Source: Deferribacter autotrophicus
Lineage (GTDB): Bacteria > Chrysiogenota > Deferribacteres > Deferribacterales > Deferribacteraceae
Reading direction: 5' to 3'
DNA: 64,000 nucleotides
Assembly: GCF_008362905.1 (NCBI RefSeq)
Contig: NZ_VFJB01000003.1
Coordinates: 193,501-257,500, forward strand
Part shown: in pieces, positions 1-8,158 of the stretch
Numbering within the stretch: position 1 is the first letter of the stretch
Layout: each line of letters starts with the position of its first letter
The notes under the pieces: model-generated
Database searches by the model: none
The model's input: only the letters and a program-made list of their open reading frames with translations
What the model was told of the DNA's origin: nothing
Program-made: the position numbers and the translations under genes

Positions 1-1194
1 GAAAAGAGATTTAAAAAATCCTTATTTTCTGCTACTTCATATTATGTGTTTAGAAATAATTGGAATGAAAATATGGATTTTAGTCCGATACTTAACATTT
101 TGAGTAATGAACCTAATTTAATTGAAGTTATTATTTTTTCCCCTGAAGGTAAAAGGCTGAGTGTTTTGTATAATAAAAATTTATTGAAAAATAAAGCGAA
201 AAATGAAGGTTTGAGTAAAGCATTGTCTGGTGAAATAAGTTATTCTATCAAGAAAGTTTTTGATGTAGAAAGTTTTGGTGATATTAAAATACCTGAAGGC
301 ACAGAATATGTTCAAGAAATATATTATCCAGTTGTGTTTGGTGGTGAAGTAAAGGGGGTTGTGGAGATATATAAAGATTTTTCTGAGATTATGAGTAATA
401 TTGATAGTGTTCGTTATAGAGCAAGTGTTTTTTCGCTATTTGGTTTTATAATTTATGTGTTATTGTTGTATTATATAGTCAGAAAAATTGATGAAAAAGA
501 AAAGGCTTTAAAAGAGAAAGTTGTGTATTATGAAAAGTTGTCAATATTGGGACAGTTTGCCTCAAAAATGGCACATGAAATTGGGACGCCAATGCATGTA
601 ATAATGGGTAACATTGATTTGATTCAAGATGTGTACGATGATGATTTTATTAAAAAGCGCTGTGATAATATTGCTAGACAGATTAATAAAATCCAAAATA
701 TTATTAGAAATTATCTTTATGTTTCAAAAAAGCCAGAGCCTTCTTATGAAAGTGTAAGATTAAAAGATTTGGTTTCTGATATTTTATCTGATATGAGTTT
801 TATGGTGTCAGAAAATATTAGTCTTGAAGCTGATGTTGATGATATTGTTGTTTTTACAGATAAAGGTTTTGTAGAACAAATATTATACAATTTTATAAAA
901 AATTCAGCTGATAGCATAGGTGAAAGTGATGGTAGAATTAAAGTGAAAAGTAAAGTTGATGGAGATTTTGTAATAATTTATGTGATTGATAATGGTAAGG
1001 GTGTTGATGGAAAATTAAAAGATAAAATTTTTGATCCTTTTTTTTCTACAAAAAAAACAGGAAAAGGGACAGGTTTGGGTCTTGCCGTATGTAAAGAGTT
1101 GGTTGAGGTTTTAGGAGGGACTATTTTTTGTGAAAGCAAGAATGGTGAAACAATTTTTGGTATAAAAATACCGTTGAAAGGTAAAGATGCTTAA
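1..1194 (+). CDS. Sensor histidine kinase (5' end outside window)
   Basis: The reading frame is open to base 1 (the GTG at 46 is only the first in-window start codon), so the gene very likely begins upstream. The visible protein has the end of an extracytoplasmic sensor region, one membrane helix (bases about 421-480), a HisKA box with SKMAHEIGTP whose phospho-accepting His codon is at 573-575, an N box (NFIKNSADSI), and the G1/G2 ATP-binding boxes DNGKG and GKGTGLGL. These are the hallmarks of an NtrB/AtoS-like class kinase. It overlaps the following NtrC-type regulator by 8 bp, so the two are almost certainly translationally coupled and cognate. The signal sensed cannot be told; the neighbouring cytochromes suggest redox or electron-acceptor status (inference). 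Confidence 0.93.
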   Translation, partial: EKRFKKSLFSATSYYVFRNNWNENMDFSPILNILSNEPNLIEVIIFSPEGKRLSVLYNKNLLKNKAKNEGLSKALSGEISYSIKKVFDVESFGDIKIPEGTEYVQEIYYPVVFGGEVKGVVEIYKDFSEIMSNIDSVRYRASVFSLFGFIIYVLLLYYIVRKIDEKEKALKEKVVYYEKLSILGQFASKMAHEIGTPMHVIMGNIDLIQDVYDDDFIKKRCDNIARQINKIQNIIRNYLYVSKKPEPSYESVRLKDLVSDILSDMSFMVSENISLEADVDDIVVFTDKGFVEQILYNFIKNSADSIGESDGRIKVKSKVDGDFVIIYVIDNGKGVDGKLKDKIFDPFFSTKKTGKGTGLGLAVCKELVEVLGGTIFCESKNGETIFGIKIPLKGKDA

Positions 1195-2476
1195 AGTTTT
1201 AATTGTTGATGATGATAAGAATTCAAGAGAAGTAATAAAACTTGCTCTTGAACGAATTTATGAAGTTGAGGTTGCTCTTAATGGTGTGCATGCATTGGAG
1301 TTGATGAAAAAAAACAGTTATGATGTAGTGATATGTGATTATGTAATGAATGAAGTGGATGGTATAGAAGTTCTTAAAAAGATGCGTAAATCTGGGAATA
1401 ATGCAGTTTTTATACTGATTACGGCATTTGGCTCTAGTGATACAGCCATAAAAGCAATACAAGAGGGTGCTTTTGAATACCTCAGTAAACCTTTTAAAAT
1501 GAGTAAATTAAAACAAATTTTGGCTGAAATTGAAAAAAGTCTTTCAGAGAAGAAGAAAGAGGAAGCTGTTGAAACGAATAAAGATTTTGAGGATGAGCAA
1601 ATTATAGCTGATTCACCGGTCTTTTTGGAAGTTTTGAAACAAATGGCTAGAATAGCTTCATCTGATGTGCCTGTTTTAATTACAGGGGAAAGTGGAGTGG
1701 GAAAAGAAGTAGTTGCAAAAAGTATACATAAATATAGTAAAAGAAAAAAAGGCCCTTTTGTGGCTGTAAATTGCAATGCTATTCCACCATCGCTTCTTGA
1801 GTCAGAGCTTTTTGGTTATGAAAAAGGTGCTTTTACTGGAGCAGATAAAAGTAAGCCAGGTTATTTTGAACAGGCACAGAAGGGGACACTTTTTTTAGAT
1901 GAAATAGGTGATTTAGAATTTGACTTACAGGTAAAACTTTTGAGGGTATTACAAGAAAATTGTGTTAGAAGAGTTGGTGGCATGAAGGATATTAAATTAG
2001 ATGTCAGATATATTTTTGCTACTAATGTGGATTTAGAGCAAAAAGTTGCTGAAGGTAAATTTAGAGCAGATTTATATTACAGACTTAAAGTGGCAGAAAT
2101 CAGAGTGCCTCCGTTAAGAGAGAGGACAGAAGATATTATTCCGTTAGCAAATTATTTCATTAAAAAATACAATTTTTATAACAGAGAGATTAGGTTAAGT
2201 CAGGGGGCTGAAAGATTGTTATTGAAATATAGGTTTCCAGGAAATGTTAGAGAGCTTGAGAATATTATCAGGGCAAGTTTGATAAAGGCTAGATATACAG
2301 GTGTTATTATGCCTGGTGACTTGGGATTAAAAGAAGAGCATATAAAAGAGTTGAATCGAGAAGAGATTTTAGATGCCTTAAAAAAGGCTGGAAATAATAG
2401 GAAAAAAGCTGCGGAAATTTTAGGTATAAGCCGAGCAACTTTTTATAGATTGTTGAAAAAATTTTCAATAGAGTAA
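1187..2476 (+). CDS. NtrC-family sigma-54 activator response regulator
   Basis: Three classical domains are visible in 429 residues: a receiver (acidic pair D8/D9, phospho-acceptor D51 in ICDYVMNEVDG), an AAA+ domain (Walker A GESGVGKE at 167-174, sigma-54-contacting GAFTGA at 214-219, Walker B LFLDEIGD from about 235) and a C-terminal Fis-type helix-turn-helix (about 385-429, KKAAEILGISRATFYRLLKK). Presence of an intact GAFTGA means it should activate sigma-54 RNA polymerase. It is the last gene before a 435-bp gap holding a repeat array and a sigma-54-type promoter, which makes the downstream cytochrome genes its most obvious targets (inference). ATG start lies inside the kinase gene. Confidence 0.95.
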   Translation: MLKVLIVDDDKNSREVIKLALERIYEVEVALNGVHALELMKKNSYDVVICDYVMNEVDGIEVLKKMRKSGNNAVFILITAFGSSDTAIKAIQEGAFEYLSKPFKMSKLKQILAEIEKSLSEKKKEEAVETNKDFEDEQIIADSPVFLEVLKQMARIASSDVPVLITGESGVGKEVVAKSIHKYSKRKKGPFVAVNCNAIPPSLLESELFGYEKGAFTGADKSKPGYFEQAQKGTLFLDEIGDLEFDLQVKLLRVLQENCVRRVGGMKDIKLDVRYIFATNVDLEQKVAEGKFRADLYYRLKVAEIRVPPLRERTEDIIPLANYFIKKYNFYNREIRLSQGAERLLLKYRFPGNVRELENIIRASLIKARYTGVIMPGDLGLKEEHIKELNREEILDALKKAGNNRKKAAEILGISRATFYRLLKKFSIE

Positions 2477-2491
2477 AATTAAACCTTTAAC

Positions 2492-2575
2492 ATGTCTCAT
2501 CGTGTCTCACATATGTCTCAGTTATGTCTCATATCCTACAGGTTTTGTAGCATATGTGTCTCACATATGTCTCAT
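2492..2575 (+). promoter_or_regulatory. Array of six phased TGTCTCA sites (putative enhancer)
   Basis: The heptamer TGTCTCA occurs six times, starting at 2493, 2503, 2514, 2525, 2557 and 2568. Spacings of 10, 11, 11, 32 and 11 bp keep all sites on about the same face of the helix. The flanks extend each to a near-palindromic 9-mer RTGTCTCAY (ATG-TCT-CAT or GTG-TCT-CAC; the third copy ends in G), and 2551-2569 forms an 8-bp inverted repeat around TCT. A 5-bp hairpin CTACA/TGTAG sits between copies 4 and 5. Lying 280-360 bp upstream of a sigma-54 promoter and just after a sigma-54 activator gene, it fits an upstream activating sequence. The assignment of the binding protein is inference. Confidence 0.7.
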
Positions 2576-2847
2576 TTTTTGTATTTTGTATACAGATTTA
2601 ATAACAAGTGTATGATAATTTGTTAACTAAAAAGTTCAAAAGGAATTGTTTTTAATTTAAAAAAATAGAAATTACTTATGTGTAAGTAGGTTAAGGATTG
2701 TGAGTTTATAGTTGTTCATTTGGATATTATTAGAGATCTTAATAGAGTATAAAGTTTAATTTGAGTTGATTATCCACAAAAAAATATAAGCGAAAAATAG
2801 TGTGGAACATAAAATCATAACAGTTTAGTAGGAAAAGCAAAATTATT

Positions 2848-2865
2848 TTGGCACAAATAATGCTA
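2848..2865 (+). promoter_or_regulatory. Sigma-54 promoter for the cytochrome cluster
   Basis: TTGGCACAAATAATGCTA has the invariant GG (2850-2851) and GC (2862-2863) separated by exactly 10 bp, with a perfect TGGCAC -24 element. Expected transcription start is near 2875, giving a leader of about 37 nt with the ribosome site AGGAGG ahead of the ATG at 2912. The rest of the gap (2576-2847) is AT-rich without a recognisable gene; it contains one TTATCCACA DnaA-box-like word at 2770. Confidence 0.75.
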
Positions 2866-2911
2866 ATAATAAACAAAAGCTAAAAGGCTAAAACAAGTAG
2901 GAGGTAAAGAC

Positions 2912-3517
2912 ATGAAAAAATTATTAATTTTATTAGCTTTATTAGTGGTACCGGTTCTAACATTTGCTGGAGTTGCTGGGACAGCACATGACTTTTCGCA
3001 GAATAGTGCATCAGCAGTTTATGGTGGGACAGCATGTGGCGGATGTCATAAACCACACAACGCGGGTACTTTAATTCCTTTGTGGAATGATAGTAACAGT
3101 TTTGATGGGACATATTCGGCTTATACTTCTCCAACAGATTCTCTTAATGCTACTCCATCTAGTACTTTGGGAAATATTTCTAAGGCATGTATGGCATGTC
3201 ATGATGGTATGATTAATGATGCAGGTGGAAATGGTACTGCTTTGTCAGCATCATTGGCTACTGAAACAGTTGGTCTTGATATTGATTATGCTACTAAACC
3301 TAATGGTCAGCACCCTGTATCTATACAGTATGTAGATAATGGAACTGCTACATCATTAAAGTCATTAACAAGTGTTAAGGCAGCAGGGTTTAAATTTTAT
3401 GGAACATCAGGTGATATTCTTGAATGTGGTACATGTCATAACCCTCATGACAACACTAATGGTGACTTTTTAAGAGCTGCAAAAGCTTCATTGTGTCAAA
3501 CATGTCATAACAATTAA
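2912..3517 (+). CDS. Tetrahaem c-type cytochrome, exported
   Basis: A 20-residue signal peptide (ending TFAG) is followed by four CXXCH haem sites at about residues 42-46 (CGGCHKPH), 93-97 (CMACHDG), 172-176 (CGTCHNPH) and 195-199 (CQTCH). The C-x2-CH-x-PH style belongs to the doubled-CXXCH multihaem family common in metal-respiring bacteria. Of 201 residues, the spacer regions are Gly/Ser/Thr/Asn-rich. Good Shine-Dalgarno AGGAGG at about -9. It is the first gene after the sigma-54 promoter. The function as a periplasmic or surface electron carrier is inferred; the electron partner is unknown. Confidence 0.92.
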   Translation: MKKLLILLALLVVPVLTFAGVAGTAHDFSQNSASAVYGGTACGGCHKPHNAGTLIPLWNDSNSFDGTYSAYTSPTDSLNATPSSTLGNISKACMACHDGMINDAGGNGTALSASLATETVGLDIDYATKPNGQHPVSIQYVDNGTATSLKSLTSVKAAGFKFYGTSGDILECGTCHNPHDNTNGDFLRAAKASLCQTCHNN

Positions 3518-3545
3518 TTAGGTAGATAGATAAGCTTTTATGCTA

Positions 3546-3565
3546 GGGGAGATGGAGGTCTCCCC
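3546..3565 (+). other. Intercistronic hairpin GGGGAGA/TCTCCCC
   Basis: A perfect 7-bp stem with a 6-nt loop lies between the first two cytochrome genes and ends about 30 nt before the second start codon. There is no T-run, so it is more likely an mRNA-stabilising or attenuating structure than a full terminator. It would let the first cytochrome be made in excess of the rest (inference). Confidence 0.5.
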
Positions 3566-3596
3566 CTGTATAAAGGCTTTATTGAGAGAGGGGTTT

Positions 3597-4283
3597 ATGG
3601 ATAAAAAAATATGGATTTTCTTTTCTATATTGATGTTTGTTGCTATTATGGTAGGCAATCTATATGCATCAGGTTGTTCAACTTATAACTGCCATGTTAG
3701 TTCTATTAATGGTGTGCAGGTTAAAAATGGCCCTCATTATTTTTATCGTTCAGATGGTGTAGATGAATCTCCATGTGCCCCTTGTCACAAGCCTCATAAT
3801 GCAGGCAATAAAATACCACTATGGAATGATACTAACCAGTATGATGATGGGGCTGCATATACTAAATATGTGAGTCCTTTTGGTACACTAGATAATATTC
3901 AGGATAATAATATAAATTCCCCCTCTGAGGCATGTATGGCATGTCATGATGGTATGTCTGAGAGTACTGGATTTACAGGTGCTTATTTTGAGGCATATTC
4001 GATGGGTGTATTGACAATTGATTATGCAAAATCAAACCATCCTATAGGGATCGTTTATGATTATACGAAAGATACGGGGTTGAATAGCAGTGTTTCAAAT
4101 GGATGGGTAAATGGAGTGAATGGTAAGTTTAAACTTATAAATGGAAAAGTAGAATGTCTTACTTGCCATGATCCTCATAAAGGAGTAGTTGGAGCAAGCT
4201 TTACTTCATATAAGCATGTGGAAAAATTATTAAGAACTACAGATGAGAAAACGTTTTGCGGTGAGTGTCACACTGATAAATAA
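3597..4283 (+). CDS. Pentahaem c-type cytochrome, exported
   Basis: I start it at the ATG at 3597, preceded by GAGAGAGGGG, rather than an in-frame ATG 57 bp upstream that lies in the hairpin; from 3597 the product opens with a clean signal peptide (MDKKIWIFFSILMF... to NLYASG). Haem sites: a CX4CH (CSTYNCH, about residue 27), then CAPCHKPH, CMACHDG, CLTCHDPH and CGECH, so five possible haems. The segments around sites 2-4 parallel those of the preceding gene (HKPHNAG...IPLWND...ACMACHDGM), indicating an old tandem duplication. Probably an extracytoplasmic electron carrier of the same pathway. Confidence 0.9.
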   Translation: MDKKIWIFFSILMFVAIMVGNLYASGCSTYNCHVSSINGVQVKNGPHYFYRSDGVDESPCAPCHKPHNAGNKIPLWNDTNQYDDGAAYTKYVSPFGTLDNIQDNNINSPSEACMACHDGMSESTGFTGAYFEAYSMGVLTIDYAKSNHPIGIVYDYTKDTGLNSSVSNGWVNGVNGKFKLINGKVECLTCHDPHKGVVGASFTSYKHVEKLLRTTDEKTFCGECHTDK

Positions 4284-4366
4284 ATAGTAATTTGTCAAAA
4301 TTTGTGATAATAATTTATTTATAAAAAGCTTGATTATGCAAATTTAAATTTTGATTATGGAAAAAT

Positions 4367-4885
4367 ATGACGAAGAATATTGTCTTAATATTGATAATTT
4401 TATTGTTTTTTTGTCAATTAATGTATGCTAAAGAATCACCTCATAATTTTAAGTTTTTAGGATCAAGTTTTAGTAAAAGTTATTGCAGTTTTTGCCATAA
4501 GCTAAGAAAATCTTATGAAATAAAACCAGTATGGGGTAAACCAAAATCATATAAATATATAACACCAAATCTATATGAGAATAGAAAGCAAACAGCTATA
4601 GAAGTTAAAAGACTCTATGATGAAATATCTGCTGTATGTATATCATGCCATACAGATTATATAGAACATAGTAAAAGCTTTCATCCAATTAATGTTGATA
4701 TAAGAAGTTCTTTGAATAAAATAAAGAATATAAGAATAAACAATAAAAAAGTTAATAATAAGCTTCCACTGTATAAAAACGGGTTTTTAATGGCTTGTCC
4801 TACTTGCCATGATCCTCATACGAAAGAGGTTAGGCTTTTAAGAGATACTCCATCGCGTATCTGTTTAGACTGTCATGATAGGTGA
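4367..4885 (+). CDS. Tetrahaem c-type cytochrome, exported
   Basis: 172 residues with a signal peptide ending near MYAKE and four CXXCH sites: CSFCHK (about 40-44), CISCH, CPTCHDPH and the terminal CLDCH. It is more basic and Lys/Ile/Asn-rich than the two cytochromes before it. The C-terminal pattern CPTCHDPHTKE...RLLRD...CLDCH matches the doubled-CXXCH family. The start has only a weak Shine-Dalgarno. The stop codon is 2 bp from the ATG of the outer-membrane barrel gene, so the pair is likely translationally coupled, as expected when a small cytochrome docks with its porin (inference). Confidence 0.88.
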   Translation: MTKNIVLILIILLFFCQLMYAKESPHNFKFLGSSFSKSYCSFCHKLRKSYEIKPVWGKPKSYKYITPNLYENRKQTAIEVKRLYDEISAVCISCHTDYIEHSKSFHPINVDIRSSLNKIKNIRINNKKVNNKLPLYKNGFLMACPTCHDPHTKEVRLLRDTPSRICLDCHDR

Positions 4886-4887
4886 TT

Positions 4888-7263
4888 ATGTTTATTAGAA
4901 AGTACCTTTTTATTTTGTTTTTGGCATTTTCTTGCAATGCATTTGCTGGTTACTTATCTCTAAATACAGGTATTGAAACGCAGTTTAAATCTTATTTTAG
5001 ATCGGAAGAGAACAGTAGTAAATATTATGAAGGTAGCCAAGTGGATAATTTGTTTTTAAACACTGATTATAAAAGAGATTTTTTAAGAGGTAGATTGGGT
5101 AGCCTTAGATTGAATCTAAATTTGGATCAGTATAATATGAACTATTTTGAAAATGTGAAACCAAAAGTATCATTCCCTTTTACATCTAATTCTGATGCAA
5201 AGAATACAGAAGACTTCGATTATTCTTTAAATGGGAAGTTGAATTTTAGGATACCTAAAAAAAATATAGAGCTTTTTGTGGAGTATTCGGATAGTAAAGT
5301 ATTGGATGTGGATAGTGAAAAGTATTTTAATTCATTGCCAAAAATTAAAGCTGATATTAGTGAATTGGAAGGGATTAATACATCTTTAAATAATTATAAT
5401 CGTAATAAAATGCAAAATTACTATTTTTATAAATACGGAAAAATTAATTTTATGGCTAATTATACTGAGTACAGTTATAAAAAAATATTAGAAACTGATT
5501 CTAACTATTTAACAAAAGAGGCTCATAAAAAGGTTGGAATAGATATCAAAAATCTTGTTGGATTTAATTATAAGCAAGAAATTAAAGAGTTTAATCTTGG
5601 TGAAGAGAATTCAGATAAGAAGATTTATACATTTGGAATGGTTGATTCATTTGGTTTCCCAACATTGTTAAAGTTTAAAGATTTAAAAATAGAAGGGTTT
5701 GGCAAAATTACTGAGGAAGATTATGAAGGTAATAAATACAATGATAGATATTATAAAGTGTCGACAAATATTACGGAAGGAAAGCATAGCGTTACAGGTA
5801 CATACACTTATGAATACAATGAAGACAAATATATTAATGATATTAATACAACTCACAACATTTCAGGTAATTATGATTATAGCTCAAAAGATTTTGATTT
5901 TTATACAAACATAATTTTTACGAAAGAGAATCTAAAAGTTACAAGTATAGATGAAGGCATTTTTTCGTATAATGAATTGAACGCTATTTTGAGCAATGGG
6001 ATTTATGGTAGTGGTTATATCTTAATTAAGAATACTGGTTCTAATACAGTAACATTAGATTTAAGTGGTGTTATTATTGACGGCGAGAATTCAAGTCTTG
6101 GTATAGTCTTACTTAATCCTGTGGATACATATCTACTGAACTTTAATGAATCAATTGAAGGTCAGCTCAGTATTGTAACAGGAGATTCAAATGATCTAAC
6201 TTTGACTGTTCAAAGAGATGCAGGCTATGAGTACAACAAAAATAAGTATGAGATAAGAAGTGGGTATTATCTTAAATATTTTGAAACCATAAAGAGTAAA
6301 CTTGATATTGAATATTATAAGACAGAGAAGGATAAAGTTTATGATCCTTCTAATAGATTTAAAGATGAGAAAGAAAGTAGATTCAGCTTAGATAAACTGT
6401 TTGAAATTCGCCCTTATAATTTAATATTTGATAAAGAGTTTAGATATGAAAGGAGAGATGAATATAGCAGCTATACAGAAAAGTATCATGTTATATCTAA
6501 AGATGGTTATTTTACTTTGAATAAAAAGCTTTATTTGGAAAGTAACTATAAAAAAGACCGTTTTGGGAATTCACAGGATAAAGTATTTTATAGTTTTTTA
6601 TTGAATATGGAAAAAAAGGATAAAAACTATAAAATATCTTTTTATCCAAAAAAAGAATATGAAAAACAAAAAAATATCTATAAAAAAAATACTACGATAT
6701 ATGATTTGAAAATTAAATATAAATATCATAACTTAATGACTTATTACAAAGAAGAAAAAACCGATTATCAGGGTATAATTACTAAAGTAGATAGAGAAAA
6801 AAGAGTGAATTATCAACTAAATGCAAGAAATGTTCTGTTAGATTTAAAGTATAGAGAGAACGATAGAGATTATAAATTGCAGCTTTACAATGCTAACTTG
6901 AAGCTGATTAAATATAGAAGCTTTCCTGTTGTTAAGCCATATGCTATACTTGAATTGGGGTTTGAAAGAGAAAGAGATAATTCGATTGGCGAATTTAAAA
7001 AAGATGACTATATTATTGTTAAAGTATCATATACACCTACTGATAGATTAACTGCAATATTTGCATTTGAGAAGCAAATTGATAGAGAAAAAAACAAAGG
7101 ATTAGATTACGAATGCGCAGTGAGTTATAAAACAAGAGTGTTTAAAATGGCTTTAGGATATAGAAAAAATAATACCATAATGGATGGTGTAAGGAGAGTA
7201 GAACATGAAGTATATTTTGAGTTGCGTAAAAATTTTGGTTTTTATTACGGTACTCGTTCATAG
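4888..7263 (+). CDS. Outer-membrane beta-barrel, putative porin of a porin-cytochrome conduit
   Basis: The ATG at 4888 gives a signal peptide (MFIRKYLFILFLAF to NAFAG); an in-frame GTG 6 bp earlier overlaps the previous stop and is less likely. The mature 770-odd residues are rich in Tyr, Lys, Asp and Asn with alternating hydrophobic/polar strands, and end in a strand with aromatic residues (ELRKNFGFYYGTRS), all typical of a large beta-barrel. I see no sequence motif that proves MtrB/PioB membership, but the position directly behind three multihaem cytochromes is the usual arrangement of a porin that sheathes a cytochrome across the outer membrane. Its end overlaps the next gene by 59 bp. Confidence 0.8.
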   Translation: MFIRKYLFILFLAFSCNAFAGYLSLNTGIETQFKSYFRSEENSSKYYEGSQVDNLFLNTDYKRDFLRGRLGSLRLNLNLDQYNMNYFENVKPKVSFPFTSNSDAKNTEDFDYSLNGKLNFRIPKKNIELFVEYSDSKVLDVDSEKYFNSLPKIKADISELEGINTSLNNYNRNKMQNYYFYKYGKINFMANYTEYSYKKILETDSNYLTKEAHKKVGIDIKNLVGFNYKQEIKEFNLGEENSDKKIYTFGMVDSFGFPTLLKFKDLKIEGFGKITEEDYEGNKYNDRYYKVSTNITEGKHSVTGTYTYEYNEDKYINDINTTHNISGNYDYSSKDFDFYTNIIFTKENLKVTSIDEGIFSYNELNAILSNGIYGSGYILIKNTGSNTVTLDLSGVIIDGENSSLGIVLLNPVDTYLLNFNESIEGQLSIVTGDSNDLTLTVQRDAGYEYNKNKYEIRSGYYLKYFETIKSKLDIEYYKTEKDKVYDPSNRFKDEKESRFSLDKLFEIRPYNLIFDKEFRYERRDEYSSYTEKYHVISKDGYFTLNKKLYLESNYKKDRFGNSQDKVFYSFLLNMEKKDKNYKISFYPKKEYEKQKNIYKKNTTIYDLKIKYKYHNLMTYYKEEKTDYQGIITKVDREKRVNYQLNARNVLLDLKYRENDRDYKLQLYNANLKLIKYRSFPVVKPYAILELGFERERDNSIGEFKKDDYIIVKVSYTPTDRLTAIFAFEKQIDREKNKGLDYECAVSYKTRVFKMALGYRKNNTIMDGVRRVEHEVYFELRKNFGFYYGTRS

Positions 7264-8158
7264 TAACTTGTTGTTTGCACAAGAAAAGATTATTGCTATA
7301 GTGAATGGAGAAAAAATACATTTCTTTGAGGTAAAAACGTTTTTAAATAAAGTTATCCCCATTGGTAAATTTCATGTTCAGAGTTTAAATAAAAAAGAAT
7401 TTTGGGATGAAGCAATAGAGTCAGCAGTTAATGCAAGAACAATAGTTCTTTATTTGAAAAAAAATAAACCTAAATTATATGAGAAGGTTGATAATAAAGC
7501 TAAAGAGATTGTAGATGTAATTAAGAAACGTTTTAAAAGTAATGAAGATTATATCAAAGCCTTGAATGAGAATGGCATTAGTGAAAACATACTGATAGAT
7601 ACTTATAGAGATTTAAATGTTAAAGAAATTATTAAAGAAGAAATTTTTAAAGAAAAAATTAGTGATGATATTTTAAAAAATTATTATGACAACAATCTGG
7701 GTATGTTTAGTACTGGATCGTTTTATATTGTAAAAAATTGCCTTATTGAGGCAGATGCTCGTGAATTGAATCCAAAACAAATGGAAGAAAAGAAAAAAGA
7801 AGCTGAAAAGATAGCATCACTCATTAAAGCAGGTGATAAGAATATTTGGAGTAAATGTGATAAAGGGAAATATCCAGAAGAGGATAGAGTGTACAAATTT
7901 AGTAAAAATTATCCTGTTGATAAAATTTTCTCATTAAAAGTAGGGGATGTGGGAGGTCCTTATAAAAATATTTATGGCTATTTGATTGTCAAAGTTATAG
8001 ATGAAAAACCTTCAGAGGTTGTGCCTTATAAAGAGATTAAGAGTGAAATTGAAAGATTAATGAAACAAAGGAGATTTAAAGATTATTATAAAGAAATTTT
8101 AAAGAGAGCAAAAGATGAAGCAACTATTAAAATTTTTGATAATAATAATTCTCGTTAG
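7205..8158 (+). CDS. PpiC-type peptidyl-prolyl isomerase / SurA-like chaperone
   Basis: Signal peptide (to LLFAQ) followed by a SurA-N-like helical region beginning IIAIVNGEKIHFFEVKTFL and a parvulin-like C-terminal domain (about residues 170-275, ending VGGPYKNIYGYLIVKVIDEKP). Start ATG has a strong GGAGAG Shine-Dalgarno and lies inside the barrel gene in another frame. Family members help fold exported and outer-membrane proteins. Placement between a barrel and cytochromes suggests a dedicated foldase for this conduit (inference). Parvulins recur in multihaem cytochrome loci of metal-reducing bacteria, to my recollection. Confidence 0.85.
   Translation: MKYILSCVKILVFITVLVHSNLLFAQEKIIAIVNGEKIHFFEVKTFLNKVIPIGKFHVQSLNKKEFWDEAIESAVNARTIVLYLKKNKPKLYEKVDNKAKEIVDVIKKRFKSNEDYIKALNENGISENILIDTYRDLNVKEIIKEEIFKEKISDDILKNYYDNNLGMFSTGSFYIVKNCLIEADARELNPKQMEEKKKEAEKIASLIKAGDKNIWSKCDKGKYPEEDRVYKFSKNYPVDKIFSLKVGDVGGPYKNIYGYLIVKVIDEKPSEVVPYKEIKSEIERLMKQRRFKDYYKEILKRAKDEATIKIFDNNNSR

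Noticed and set aside
1339-1776. 145-residue antisense frame inside the response regulator gene
   Set aside because: Codons mirror the strong sense-strand domain pattern; no ribosome site or homology, so a shadow frame. Many similar antisense frames elsewhere were dropped for the same reason.
2492-2575. CRISPR-like or tandem repeat reading of the TGTCTCA array
   Set aside because: Repeat unit is only 7-9 bp with 1-4 bp spacers (and one 25-bp spacer); no direct repeat or spacer of CRISPR size.
2770-2778. TTATCCACA DnaA box (possible origin)
   Set aside because: A single box without a cluster, GATC repeats or dnaA/dnaN nearby; not enough for an origin.
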